From contig NZ_JBEPJZ010000002.1 in assembly GCF_040496035.1 (NCBI RefSeq), positions 186,001 to 250,000 on the forward strand: DNA of 64,000 nt. The letters are read 5' to 3'. This document shows positions 18,221 through 28,250 of this stretch, piece after piece. Both the position numbers and the translations under genes were made by a program. Within the stretch, counting starts at the first letter, position 1. Every line of letters starts with the position of its first letter. Origin of the DNA: Agromyces sp. SYSU T00194. Its GTDB lineage: Bacteria > Actinomycetota > Actinomycetes > Actinomycetales > Microbacteriaceae. The notes under the pieces were generated by a model. The model had not been told where the DNA came from. It made no database searches and saw only the letters and a program-made list of their open reading frames with translations.

Positions 18221-19210
18221 TCAGACGACGGCCTGCTCGAAGCCCAGCGCCGCGTCGGCGAGGTGCTCGAGTTCGGCGGGGATCTGCCTCCCACTGCGGC
18301 GCATCGACTGCGCCCACAGGCGCCCGGCACGGTAGGACGAACGCACCAGCGGACCGGCGAGCACCCCGAGGAACCCGATCGCCTCGGCCTCGTCGCGGAG
18401 CTCCACGAACTCCTCCGGCCGCACCCATCGGTCCACCGGGAGATGACGCGGGCTCGGGCGCAGGTACTGCGTGATCGTGATGATGTCGGTGCCGGCGGCG
18501 TGCAGGTCGCGCAGGGCCTCGGAGACCTCCTCGCGGGTCTCGCCCATGCCGAGGATGAGGTTCGACTTCGTGATCAGGCCCGCGTCGCGCCCCCGCGTGA
18601 GCACGTCGAGCGACCGCTCGTAGCGGAACGCCGGGCGGATGCGCTTGAAGATGCGCGGCACGGTCTCGACGTTGTGCGCGAACACCTCGGGCCGGGCCGA
18701 GAACACCTCGCCGAGGTGCTCGGGGCGCCCGGAGAAGTCGGGCACGAGGATCTCCACGCCCGTGCCCGGGCTCTGGCGGTGGATCTCGCGGATGGTCTCG
18801 GCGTAGAGCCACGCGCCCTCGTCGGGCAGGTCGTCGCGGGCGACGCCGGTGACGGTCGCGTAGCGCAGCTCCATGCGCGCGACCGACTCGGCCACGCGAC
18901 GCGGCTCGTCGGTGTCGTAGTCGGCGGGCTTTCCGGTGTCGATCTGGCAGAAGTCGCAGCGCCTCGTGCACTGCGAGCCGCCGATCAGGAACGTCGCCTC
19001 GCGGTCCTCCCAGCACTCGTAGATGTTCGGGCAGCCGGCCTCCTGGCACACAGTGTGCAGGTCCTCGCTCTTCACCAGCGACTGCAGCGACCGGTACTCG
19101 GGGCCCATCTTCGCGCGGGTCTTGATCCATTCGGGCTTGCGCTCGATCGGGGTCTGCGCGTTGCGGACCTCGAGGCGGAGCATCCGACGGCCCTCGGGTG
19201 CGGTGCTCAC
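18221..19210 (-). CDS. lipA: Lipoyl synthase
   Basis: LipA is the radical-SAM enzyme that inserts two sulfurs into protein-bound octanoyl groups to make lipoyl cofactors. The 329-aa protein has the auxiliary-cluster cysteines ([12 protein letters not shown]) and the radical-SAM motif in [15 protein letters not shown]. It ends with the family's C-terminal RSSYRAG Arg-Ser-Ser-Tyr signature. I chose the GTG at 19210 because it overlaps the lipB stop (GTGA), which suggests translational coupling. It supplies the lipoyl groups used by the E2 gene at 21.4 kb. Confidence 0.96.
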   Translation of the reverse strand: MSTAPEGRRMLRLEVRNAQTPIERKPEWIKTRAKMGPEYRSLQSLVKSEDLHTVCQEAGCPNIYECWEDREATFLIGGSQCTRRCDFCQIDTGKPADYDTDEPRRVAESVARMELRYATVTGVARDDLPDEGAWLYAETIREIHRQSPGTGVEILVPDFSGRPEHLGEVFSARPEVFAHNVETVPRIFKRIRPAFRYERSLDVLTRGRDAGLITKSNLILGMGETREEVSEALRDLHAAGTDIITITQYLRPSPRHLPVDRWVRPEEFVELRDEAEAIGFLGVLAGPLVRSSYRAGRLWAQSMRRSGRQIPAELEHLADAALGFEQAVV

Positions 19211-19857
19211 GCGACCACCTCCTCGCGCTCGGCGGCGAACTCGGCGACGAGTCGGTCGCGGACCGCTCCGACCAGGTCGGACGGATGCGTCGGATGCCCG
19301 ATCACCCGCGAGATCGTGGTCACGCCCGCGTCGCGGATGCCGCACGCGACGATGCGACCGTACGGCTCCAGCGAGTTGCTGCAGTTGAGCGCGAACCCGT
19401 GCATCGTGACGCCCTCGGCCACGCGCACGCCGATCGCGGCGATCTTGTCCTCGGCGCCGGGCGGGCCGACCCAGACCCCGGAGCGGCCGTCGACGCGACG
19501 GCCGTCGACCCCGAGGGGCTGCAGCACGTCGATCAGCACCTGCTCGAGGCGCCGGACGTAGCCGACCACGTCGATCGGCTCGGCGAGGCGGATGATCGGA
19601 TAGCCGACCAGTTGGCCCGGACCGTGCCAGGTGATCTTGCCGCCCCGGTCGACGTCGACGACGGGGGTGCCGTCGACCGGCCGTTCGTCGGGGGCGGTCC
19701 GCTTGCCGGCGGTGTAGACGGACGGATGCTCCAGCAGGAGCGCGGTGTCGGGGCGTTCACCCGCGACGACCGCTCGATGGACGGCGCGCTGAAGGTCGAG
19801 ACCCTCGATGTACGGCACGGAGTTGGCGCTTAGCCCCGCGACGATGACGTCGAGCAT
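19207..19857 (-). CDS. lipB: Lipoyl(octanoyl) transferase
   Basis: LipB moves octanoate from acyl carrier protein to the lipoyl domain Lys of E2 and GcvH proteins. The 216-aa protein has [13 protein letters not shown], the KIAAIGVRV segment containing the active-site Lys, [10 protein letters not shown], and the thioester Cys in [18 protein letters not shown] ends 6 nt before the ATG. The pair lipB-lipA is translationally coupled and next to the E2/E3 genes. Confidence 0.96.
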   Translation of the reverse strand: MLDVIVAGLSANSVPYIEGLDLQRAVHRAVVAGERPDTALLLEHPSVYTAGKRTAPDERPVDGTPVVDVDRGGKITWHGPGQLVGYPIIRLAEPIDVVGYVRRLEQVLIDVLQPLGVDGRRVDGRSGVWVGPPGAEDKIAAIGVRVAEGVTMHGFALNCSNSLEPYGRIVACGIRDAGVTTISRVIGHPTHPSDLVGAVRDRLVAEFAAEREEVVA

Positions 19858-19863
19858 GACCCC

Positions 19864-19869
19864 AGTCTA
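19864..19869 (-). promoter_or_regulatory. Candidate -10 element of lipB-lipA (TAGACT)
   Basis: The hexamer ends 6 nt before the lipB ATG with no ribosome-binding site between, which predicts a leaderless message. Confidence 0.55.
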
Positions 19870-19959
19870 GGTGTCGCGTCCTCCACACGCGCCCCCATCG
19901 CGGAAGCGCGACGGGGGAGCGGCGGCGCGGGGCCGTCGCGCGCCTCGCCGGGCGATGCT

Positions 19960-21426
19960 GTGGCGGTGACTGGCGGAACCGAGGGCGTGCTGACGGGGGG
20001 CTACCGGGTCGTGCGGCGCATCGGCGCGGGCCGGCGCTGCACGGCATGGCTCGCCGCGCCCCCGGCGGACGGCGGGGGGTCGGAGGCGCCGGTGGTGCTC
20101 CGCACGTACCCGGCCGGTGCCGCCCCGGGCCCGCTCGCGGTCGAGGTCGCCGCGCTGGCGCGCACGGCGCGTGGCGTCCTCCCCGCGCTGGTGGACGTGA
20201 TCGGCGACGGCACGCGCACGACCCTCGTCGTCGAGCACCTCGAGGCGGGGCTGCCCGAGCTGCTCGAGTGCCGGGAGTGGTCGCCGGGCGAGGCGGTCAC
20301 CCTCCTCGCGGGGGTCCGCGAGGCCGTGCTCGCGCTCGAGTCCGCCGGGTTCGCACCGGACCGCCTCGCGCCAGGTCAGGTGATGCTCGATCGCACGGGC
20401 CGGCCGCGCCTCGTCGGGGCGGGGAGCCTCCGCGACCTCACCGACGCGAGCGGGATCGCGCGGAGCGAGGCCGCCCGGGCGGCGATCGCCGCGTACGGCG
20501 GCCTCGTGCGCGCCGTGGGCGCACGGCTGCCCGACCCGGCCGTGCTGGACGCGTTGGCCGGCTGGTGCGACCGGGCCGGTCGCTCACGGCCGTTCGTCCG
20601 CGACGACGCCGCGTGGGAGCGGGAGCTGTTCGCCGTCGCGCCCCCGGCGCCGATTCTCCGGGGCGACCGCTCGCCCGCGGGGCGGGCCGCGGACGGGGTC
20701 GGGTCGCCCGCCCCCGGCGCGGTCGGTCGGGTCGGGGACGCCGGGGCCCGACCCGAGTCGTATGCCGGGCCCGCGAGCGGCGGCGCGGCGGCCTGGGCGG
20801 GCATCCTGCAGCTGCCCGAGCAGACCGCGGAGGCGTGGGAGCAGGCGCTCGACGCGGGACTGCCCGCCCGGCTGCGCAGCGCACTCCGCGCCCGTCGGCG
20901 ACCGCTGCTCGTGGGCGCGGCCGTCGCCGCCTCGGTGCTGGTGCTCGCGCTCACCGCGCTGCAGGGCGACGGTGCAGCCGATGCCGCGGACGACGCGCGG
21001 GCGCCCTCGACCGACGTCGCGTCGCCCGCCGAGGTCGACACGGTCACCGAGGCGGCCGATCCCGGAGCATGGGAGCCACCGGATCCGGACGCCGACCCCG
21101 CCGAGGCGGCGGCAGCGCTGCTGGCTCGGCGCGCGCGGTGCCTCGAGCTCCGCTCCGAGCCGTGCCTCGCAGACGTGGTGCAGCCGGGTTCGCCGATCGA
21201 GGCAGACGATCGCGCATGGATCGGCGAGGCATCCGTCGGCGAGGCGCCGATCGGCGCAGTGCACTCCACCCCGGCAGCGGTCGACCCGCGGGAGGTCGTC
21301 GTCGTCGATGTGCTCGGCGACGCCGTGCTGGTCGAGGTCGGATCGGGCTCGCCGGAAACGCCACCGGCCTCGGTCCTCATCGTGAGGGCCGAGGCCGGGT
21401 GGAGATTGCGGTCGCTCCGGGAGTGA
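19960..21426 (+). CDS. Membrane-anchored pseudokinase-like protein
   Basis: The 488-aa protein starts like a Hanks-type kinase (TGGYRVVRRIGAGRRCTAWLA) but lacks the catalytic residues. The VAIK Lys position is Arg (VVLRTYP, residue 48). The catalytic-loop region reads DRLAPGQVMLDRTGRPRLVGAGS, without HRD Asp or DFG. A Gly/Pro/Ala-rich linker follows, then one transmembrane helix (about 315-335). An acidic, Ala/Pro-rich outer region and a C-terminal domain with two Cys (RCLELRSEPCLADV) complete it. The start is a GTG at 19960. It stands between divergent lipB and convergent sucB. It may sense an extracellular signal or scaffold a kinase partner; both are inferences. Confidence 0.75.
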   Translation: MAVTGGTEGVLTGGYRVVRRIGAGRRCTAWLAAPPADGGGSEAPVVLRTYPAGAAPGPLAVEVAALARTARGVLPALVDVIGDGTRTTLVVEHLEAGLPELLECREWSPGEAVTLLAGVREAVLALESAGFAPDRLAPGQVMLDRTGRPRLVGAGSLRDLTDASGIARSEAARAAIAAYGGLVRAVGARLPDPAVLDALAGWCDRAGRSRPFVRDDAAWERELFAVAPPAPILRGDRSPAGRAADGVGSPAPGAVGRVGDAGARPESYAGPASGGAAAWAGILQLPEQTAEAWEQALDAGLPARLRSALRARRRPLLVGAAVAASVLVLALTALQGDGAADAADDARAPSTDVASPAEVDTVTEAADPGAWEPPDPDADPAEAAAALLARRARCLELRSEPCLADVVQPGSPIEADDRAWIGEASVGEAPIGAVHSTPAAVDPREVVVVDVLGDAVLVEVGSGSPETPPASVLIVRAEAGWRLRSLRE

Positions 21427-21435
21427 CCGGCGGGA

Positions 21436-22845
21436 TCAGATGCCGAGGTCGCCCTCGAAGTCGCCTTCCTCGAGGCGGTCCTTGACCGCGGTGAGGAATC
21501 GGGCGGCGTCGGCCCCGTCGATGATGCGGTGGTCGTACGACAGCGCGAGGTAGACCATCGAACGGACCGCGATCGCGTCGGAGCCGTCCTGGCTGACCAC
21601 GACCGGACGCTTCACGACGATGCCCGTGCCCAGGATAGCGGTCTGCGGCAGGAACACCACGGGGGTGTCGAACAGCGCACCGCGCGAGCCGGTGTTCGTC
21701 AGCGTGAAGGTGCCGCCGGCGAGCTCGTCGGGCTTCAGCTGGTTGTTGCGGGTGCGCTCGGCGAGGTCGGCGATCTGCGCCGACAGGCCGGCGATGTCGT
21801 GCTCGCCCGCGTTCTTGATCACCGGGGTCAGCAGGCCGCGCTCGGTGTCGACCGCGATGCTCAGGTTCTCGGTGTCGGGGTAGACGATCGAGTCGCCGTC
21901 GACGGTCGAGTTGATGATCGGGTACGCGCGGAGCGCCTCGATGGCGGCCAGCGCGAAGAACGGCATGAAGGAGAGCTTGTTGCCGGTCTCCTCGAGGAAC
22001 GCCGCCTTGGCCTTGTCGCGGAGGCGCGCCACCTTGGTGACGTCGACCTCGACGACGCTCGTGAGCTGGGCCGTCGACTGCATCGAGACCACGGCGCGCT
22101 CGGCGACGACCTTGCGCAGGCGCGTCATCGCCTGCGTCGTGCCGCGCAGCGGCGAGGGCTCCGGGCGCGGCTTCGGCGCTGCAGCGGGCGCGGCTGCGGC
22201 CTCCGTCGACCGGGCGTCGAGCACGTCCTGCTTGCGGATGCGGCCGCCGACACCGGTGCCGGTGACGGTCGAGAGGTCCACGCCCTGGTCGTTCGCGAGC
22301 TTGCGCACGATCGGGGTGACGTAGCCGCCGCCCGCGTGGGCCGGGGCGGATGCGGCAGGAGCGGCCGGGGCCGCGGGAGCGGCCGGGGCCGCAGGAGCGG
22401 CCGGTGCCGCGGGAGCCGCCGGTGCTGCGGGCGGTGCGGGCGGAGCCGCGGGTGCGGCCGGGGCTGCGGGCGCCGCAGGAGCGGGCTCCGGCTCCGGGGC
22501 CGGCTCGGGAGCGGGCTCCGGCTCGGGAGCAGCCTCGGGCTCGGGAGCGGGCTCCGGCTCGGGGGCTGCGGCGGGCTCCGGCTCGGCCGCCGGCGCTGCG
22601 GCGCCGGAGCCGTCACCGATGGTCACGAGCGGCGTGCCGACCTCGACCGTCTCGTCCTCCTGGACGAGGATCTCCTCGATGACCCCCGCGACGGGCGACG
22701 GGATCTCGGTGTCGACCTTGTCGGTCGAGACCTCGAGCAGGGGCTCGTCGACCTCCACCTGGTCGCCGACGTTCTTCAGCCATCGGGTGACCGTACCCTC
22801 GGTGACACTCTCACCGAGTGCCGGGAGGCTGACGGATTCGCTCAT
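21436..22845 (-). CDS. sucB: Dihydrolipoyl acyltransferase, E2 of 2-oxoacid dehydrogenase complex
   Basis: This E2 carries acyl groups on its lipoyl arm and passes them to CoA. The 469-aa protein has one lipoyl domain (residues 1-78, lipoyl Lys43 in STDKVDTE), an Ala/Pro/Glu-rich flexible linker (about 85-165), a peripheral-subunit-binding domain ([15 protein letters not shown] to [10 protein letters not shown]) and the catalytic domain with [11 protein letters not shown]. Homologues are usually named sucB. In many actinobacteria this same gene, beside lipB-lipA, is the shared or pyruvate-specific E2 (aceF/dlaT). The presence of aceE nearby makes that likely. The start has AAAGGAG upstream. 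lpdA lies 66 nt before it on the same strand. Confidence 0.93.
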   Translation of the reverse strand: MSESVSLPALGESVTEGTVTRWLKNVGDQVEVDEPLLEVSTDKVDTEIPSPVAGVIEEILVQEDETVEVGTPLVTIGDGSGAAAPAAEPEPAAAPEPEPAPEPEAAPEPEPAPEPAPEPEPAPAAPAAPAAPAAPPAPPAAPAAPAAPAAPAAPAAPAAPAAPAASAPAHAGGGYVTPIVRKLANDQGVDLSTVTGTGVGGRIRKQDVLDARSTEAAAAPAAAPKPRPEPSPLRGTTQAMTRLRKVVAERAVVSMQSTAQLTSVVEVDVTKVARLRDKAKAAFLEETGNKLSFMPFFALAAIEALRAYPIINSTVDGDSIVYPDTENLSIAVDTERGLLTPVIKNAGEHDIAGLSAQIADLAERTRNNQLKPDELAGGTFTLTNTGSRGALFDTPVVFLPQTAILGTGIVVKRPVVVSQDGSDAIAVRSMVYLALSYDHRIIDGADAARFLTAVKDRLEEGDFEGDLGI

Positions 22846-22911
22846 GCGATTGACTCCTTCACAGCGTGTGCGCTTTCTAGCTTATTGCAGGGGTGTTCGG
22901 GGCCGCGGGCG

Positions 22912-24285
22912 TCACATCGCGTGCAGCGGCTTGCCGGCGAGCTTCAGGAACGCCTCGCCGAGCGCCTCGTTCTGCGTCGGGTGCGCGTGCAGGAGCGGGG
23001 CGACGTCCTCGGGGTACGCCTCCCAGTTCACGGCCAGCTGGGCCTCGCCGATGAGCTCGCCGACGCGTGCGCCGATCATGTGGACGCCGACCACGGGGCC
23101 GTCCTCGACGCGGACGACCTTGATCGATCCGCTCGTGCCGAGGATGTGGCTCTTGCCGTTGCCACCGAGGTTGTACTCGTAGCTCGACACCTGATCGTCG
23201 CCGAACTGCTCCTTGGCCTTCGCCTCGGTGTAGCCGACCGACGCGACCTCGGGGTCGCAGTAGGTGACCTTCGGGATGTTGACGTCGTCGACGACGATCG
23301 GGTCGAGGCCGGCGAGCTCCTCGGCGACGAAGATGCCCTGCTGGAAGCCGCGGTGCGCGAGCTGGAGCCCGGGGACGATGTCGCCGACGGCGTAGACGCC
23401 CGGAACGCTCGTCTCGAGGCGGTCGTTGGTGAGCACGAACCCGCGGTCCATCTCGATGCCGACCTCCTCGTAGCCGAGGTTGTGGGTCGCCGGACCGCGG
23501 CCGACCGCGACGAGGAGCAGGTCGGCCTCGACGGTCGTGCCGTCCTCGAGCGTGACGACCACGCCGCTGTCGTCCTGGGTGACGCCCTGGAAGCGCGTGC
23601 CGAGCTTGTAGTCGATGCCGCGCTTGCGGAACGCGCGCTCGAGCTGCTTCGAGACCGACTCCTCCTCGTTGGGCACCAGGTGCGGCAGGGCCTCGATGAT
23701 CGTGACGTCGGCGCCGAACGAGCGCCACACGCTCGCGAACTCGACCCCGATCACGCCGCCGCCGAGGACGGCGACGCGCTGCGGCACCCACTCGAGCTGG
23801 AGGGCGGTCTCGCTGGTGATGACCCGGCCGCCGATCTCCAGGCCGGGGAGCGTGCGCGAGTACGAACCGGTGGCCAGGACGACCTTCGCGCCGGTGATGG
23901 TCTGGTCGCCGACCTGGACCGTGGTCGGCGAGGTGAGACGCCCCTCGCCCTCGACCACGGTGATGCCGCGGGCCTTGACGAGTCCCTGCAGGCCCTTCCA
24001 CTTGCTGGAGACGACGCCGTCGCGGTAGGCGTTCACGGCGGGCATGTCGATGCCCTCGAACGTGGCCTTCACGCCGAACTTCTCCGACTCCTTGGCCCCG
24101 TCGGCGATCTCCGCCGCGTGCAGGAGCGCCTTCGTCGGGATGCAGCCGCGGTGCAGGCAGGTGCCGCCGAGCTTGTCCTTCTCGATGAGGGCGACGCTGA
24201 AGCCGAGTTGCACGGCGCGCAACGCGGCCGCGTAGCCTCCGCTGCCTCCTCCGAGAACGACGACGTCAAAATTCTGCTCGGACAC
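22912..24285 (-). CDS. lpdA: Dihydrolipoyl dehydrogenase (E3)
   Basis: E3 reoxidises dihydrolipoyl-E2 and reduces NAD+. The 457-aa flavoprotein has the FAD motif VVVLGGGSGGYAAALRA, the redox-active disulfide in GGTCLHRGCIPTK, the NAD-binding VAVLGGGVIGVEFASVW, VYAVGDIV, and the C-terminal catalytic HAHPTQNEALGEAF. The GTG at 24285 (VSEQNFDVV) follows an AAGGGAG ribosome-binding site; the frame is open far upstream but without homology. It probably forms an operon with the E2 gene. Confidence 0.96.
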   Translation of the reverse strand: MSEQNFDVVVLGGGSGGYAAALRAVQLGFSVALIEKDKLGGTCLHRGCIPTKALLHAAEIADGAKESEKFGVKATFEGIDMPAVNAYRDGVVSSKWKGLQGLVKARGITVVEGEGRLTSPTTVQVGDQTITGAKVVLATGSYSRTLPGLEIGGRVITSETALQLEWVPQRVAVLGGGVIGVEFASVWRSFGADVTIIEALPHLVPNEEESVSKQLERAFRKRGIDYKLGTRFQGVTQDDSGVVVTLEDGTTVEADLLLVAVGRGPATHNLGYEEVGIEMDRGFVLTNDRLETSVPGVYAVGDIVPGLQLAHRGFQQGIFVAEELAGLDPIVVDDVNIPKVTYCDPEVASVGYTEAKAKEQFGDDQVSSYEYNLGGNGKSHILGTSGSIKVVRVEDGPVVGVHMIGARVGELIGEAQLAVNWEAYPEDVAPLLHAHPTQNEALGEAFLKLAGKPLHAM

Positions 24286-24510
24286 TCGGATATCTCCCTT
24301 GCGCACCAGATGTCTGCGACACGGTCTGCCCGGCGGATCGGTGGTCGCCGGCAGGCTGCTCGGGCGAGTCGTTCTCGCCCCACACGACCTTACTACCCGT
24401 CGGACCCGCCGGTGCGCGGGCGGTCGTGCACGCGAAGTGTTCGCTCTCGGCATGCCACCGGGCAGCGGGCGGCGGCGGCCACGGGCATCCCGCTCAGTAG
24501 CATTGGAGGC

Positions 24511-25434
24511 ATGCGAGACCCCCGCGAACTCTACGAGCTGGTCGACGGCGTCGAGGTCCCCGAGGGGCTCCCGCTGGTCGCCGGCCTCACCGGGTTCGCC
24601 GACTCGGGCGGCGCCGTCTCGCAGTTCACGAGCTACCTGGTCGACACGCTCGACACCGAGCTGGTGGCGGAGTTCGACGTCGACGAGCTGCTGGACTACC
24701 GGGCCCGTCGCCCCGTCATCACGTTCGACCAGGACCACATCTCCGACTACGAGCCCCCACGCCTGCGGATGCACCTCGCGAGCGACGAGCTCGGACGGCG
24801 ATTCCTCCTGCTGACCGGCTTCGAGCCCGACTTCCAGTGGGAGCGGTTCGTGCGCGCGGTGCTGGACCTCGTCGACCGGTTCGGCGTGGCGACCGCGACC
24901 TGGGTGCACGCGATCCCCATGCCCGTGCCGCACACGCGTCCGATGGGCGTGACCGTCAGCGGCAACCGGGACGACCTCGTCGAGTCGATGTCGGTGTGGC
25001 GCCCGCACACGCAGGCGCCCGGCAACGCGCTGCACCTGCTCGAGTACCGGCTGCGCGAGCGCGGCATGCCGATCGCCGGCTTCGTGCTCCTGGTGCCGCA
25101 CTACCTCGCCGACACCGAGTACCCGCTCGCGGCGGTGTCCGCGCTCGAGTGCATCAGCGCGGCGACGGGGCTGATCTTCCCGACCGACGCACTCCGCGAG
25201 CAGGGACGCGAGTTCATCGCCCGCATCGATGAGCAGGTCGGCGAGAACGGCGAGCTCGCGAAGCTGGTCGGCTCGCTGGAGGAACGCCACGACGCCTACA
25301 TGGAGGGCACGACGCTGCGGTCGCCGCTCACCGACGAGGCGGGCGAGGTGCCCAGCGCCGACGACATCGCCGCCGAGTTGGAGAAGTTCCTCGCGTTCCG
25401 CCGCACGCGGGACGACGACACGCCGCGCGGATAG
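24511..25434 (+). CDS. PAC2-family protein
   Basis: The 307-aa protein matches the PAC2 (proteasome assembly chaperone 2-like) family: LPLVAGLTGFADSGGAVSQF near the N-terminus, FLLLTGFEPDFQWERF, and PIAGFVLLVPHYLADTEYP. The C-terminal quarter is helical and Glu/Lys-rich. Bacterial PAC2 proteins are common in actinobacteria and often adjacent to sigA; no activity is proven. TAGCAT ends 7 nt before the ATG, and a GGAGG is also present, so the mode of initiation is ambiguous. It is divergent from lpdA. Confidence 0.88.
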   Translation: MRDPRELYELVDGVEVPEGLPLVAGLTGFADSGGAVSQFTSYLVDTLDTELVAEFDVDELLDYRARRPVITFDQDHISDYEPPRLRMHLASDELGRRFLLLTGFEPDFQWERFVRAVLDLVDRFGVATATWVHAIPMPVPHTRPMGVTVSGNRDDLVESMSVWRPHTQAPGNALHLLEYRLRERGMPIAGFVLLVPHYLADTEYPLAAVSALECISAATGLIFPTDALREQGREFIARIDEQVGENGELAKLVGSLEERHDAYMEGTTLRSPLTDEAGEVPSADDIAAELEKFLAFRRTRDDDTPRG

Positions 25435-25468
25435 CGGGCGAGGGGAATTCGATCCGCCTGGAGCGGGT

Positions 25469-25474
25469 TATAAT
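25469..25474 (+). promoter_or_regulatory. Candidate -10 element of sigA (TATAAT)
   Basis: A perfect TATAAT sits in an unusually AT-rich spot of the 193-bp gap before sigA. The best -35 match, TTCGAT, is only 15 bp upstream. It would give a 5' leader of about 145 nt, long for this window. Confidence 0.5.
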
Positions 25475-25627
25475 TGTACGAAGGACCCATCGAGTCGGCC
25501 GTCAGCGATCTGCCCGCGATCGCACCCGACTTGACATGGGCCTTTGTAATGTCCGAAACGATCGTGCGGCCCGAGAGTCGGGCCCGGCGGCACGCCGTCG
25601 CATCGATCGGACCCGAGAGGTTTCCGC

Positions 25628-26977
<1,350 letters not shown>

Positions 26978-26984
26978 GCCGCAG

Positions 26985-28250
26985 GTGCGCTACGCGCCGG
27001 CGATCCTCGTCGGCCGGTTCGTGCGGTTCCTCGCCCGGCTGCGCAAGCCCGGCGGGGGATCGGCCGTGCCCGGCCTCGTGGTGAACCGCATCGCCCCCGG
27101 CTACCTCCCGCACGCGCTCGGCGCGTTCCCCGACGGCCTCGTCGTGGTCTCGGGCTCGAGCGGCAAGTCGACGACGACCAAGATGCTCGTCGGGGTGCTG
27201 CGCGCGCACGGGCGATCGGTCTTCACCAACCCGTCGACCGCGAACATCAGCCAGGGCCTCACCTCGGCCCTGCTCGAGCGCGCCGACGTGCGGGGCCGGG
27301 TGCCGGGCGATCTCGCGGTGCTCGAGATGGACGAGGGCCACGGTGCGCGCGTCACGGCGGGCCTCCACCCCGACGTCGTGGTGCTGACCAACGTCATGGT
27401 GGACCAGATCGACCGGTTCCACGACTCCGAGGCGGTCGCGGGCATGCTCGGGCGCATCGCGGGCCGCGCCACCCGCTCCATCGTGCTCAACGCCGATGAC
27501 GCGTACCTGGTGCAGGTGGCGTCCGTCGCCGAGCGGGGGGTCGCGATCGAGCGATTCGGCGTGAGCGGCGAGGTGCTCGCGGCGACGCCGCGCGGGCTCG
27601 GCAACGCCGAGACCGCGGGGGAGCGGCTCGCCCCCGGCGACGGCGTGCGCATCGTCGCCCTCGACGGCGACCGCGTCACGCTCGAGGCGGACGGACGCAC
27701 CGTCGACGCGCGGCTGCCCGCCCGCGGCATCCACTACGCCGTCGATGCGGCGGCCGCGATCGCCGGCGCCCGCGCGGTGCTCGGCCGCGACCTCGACCTC
27801 GATGCCGCCGCCGCGTCGATCAGCGCCATGCCGGCGGTCTTCGGCCGCGGCGAGCGGGTGTCGGTGCGCGGGGTCGACGTCGAGTTCGTCCTGGTGCAGA
27901 ACCCGTCGAGCTTCCAGCTGAACGTCGACGGCATCGCCCCCGGCACCGACCAGATCCTGTTCGCCATGGGGTCGGACGTGCGCGACCCGTCCTACTTCTG
28001 GCCGGTCGACGCCTCAGGCCTGGGCCGGGTCCACGCGGTCTCGGGGTCGAAGGCGCACGAGGCGGCGCTCCAGCTCGCCTACGACGGGGTGGTCATCGAT
28101 CGCGTCGAGCCCGACCTCGGCACCGCGCTCGACGAGTTCCTCGCACTGCCCGAGCCCGAGACGGGCGTGAAGACGATCGTGTTCACGGCCGACTCGATGC
28201 GCCGCACCCGCGCCCACCTCGGCCTCGCCGAGGCGAAGGAGGACGCATGA
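26985..28250 (+). CDS. murT: MurT-like Mur-ligase family protein without a zinc ribbon
   Basis: MurT normally activates the D-Glu alpha-carboxyl of lipid II with ATP so that ammonia from GatD can amidate it. The 421-aa protein keeps the Mur-ligase core: the ATP loop VVVSGSSGKSTTTKML (Lys61), FTNPSTANISQGLTSAL, VLEMDEGHG, VVVLTNVMVDQIDRFHD and NADD. The C-terminal DUF1727 domain contains PSSFQLNVDG and VDASGLGRVHAVSGSKA. It contains no cysteine at all, so the Cys4 zinc ribbon found in characterised MurT proteins is absent. It overlaps gatD by 4 bp (ATGA). See the finding on this pair for why the substrate may not be ammonia. Confidence 0.9.
   Translation: MRYAPAILVGRFVRFLARLRKPGGGSAVPGLVVNRIAPGYLPHALGAFPDGLVVVSGSSGKSTTTKMLVGVLRAHGRSVFTNPSTANISQGLTSALLERADVRGRVPGDLAVLEMDEGHGARVTAGLHPDVVVLTNVMVDQIDRFHDSEAVAGMLGRIAGRATRSIVLNADDAYLVQVASVAERGVAIERFGVSGEVLAATPRGLGNAETAGERLAPGDGVRIVALDGDRVTLEADGRTVDARLPARGIHYAVDAAAAIAGARAVLGRDLDLDAAAASISAMPAVFGRGERVSVRGVDVEFVLVQNPSSFQLNVDGIAPGTDQILFAMGSDVRDPSYFWPVDASGLGRVHAVSGSKAHEAALQLAYDGVVIDRVEPDLGTALDEFLALPEPETGVKTIVFTADSMRRTRAHLGLAEAKEDA

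Noticed and set aside
22330..22620. Repeats in sucB as a DNA repeat or recombination element
   Set aside because: They encode the Ala/Pro/Glu-rich flexible linker typical of E2 proteins. The DNA repetition follows from the amino-acid repetition.
25531..25550. TTGACA followed by TGTAAT as a sigA promoter
   Set aside because: The spacing is only about 8 bp and nothing like a -10 element occurs 17 bp downstream of TTGACA.
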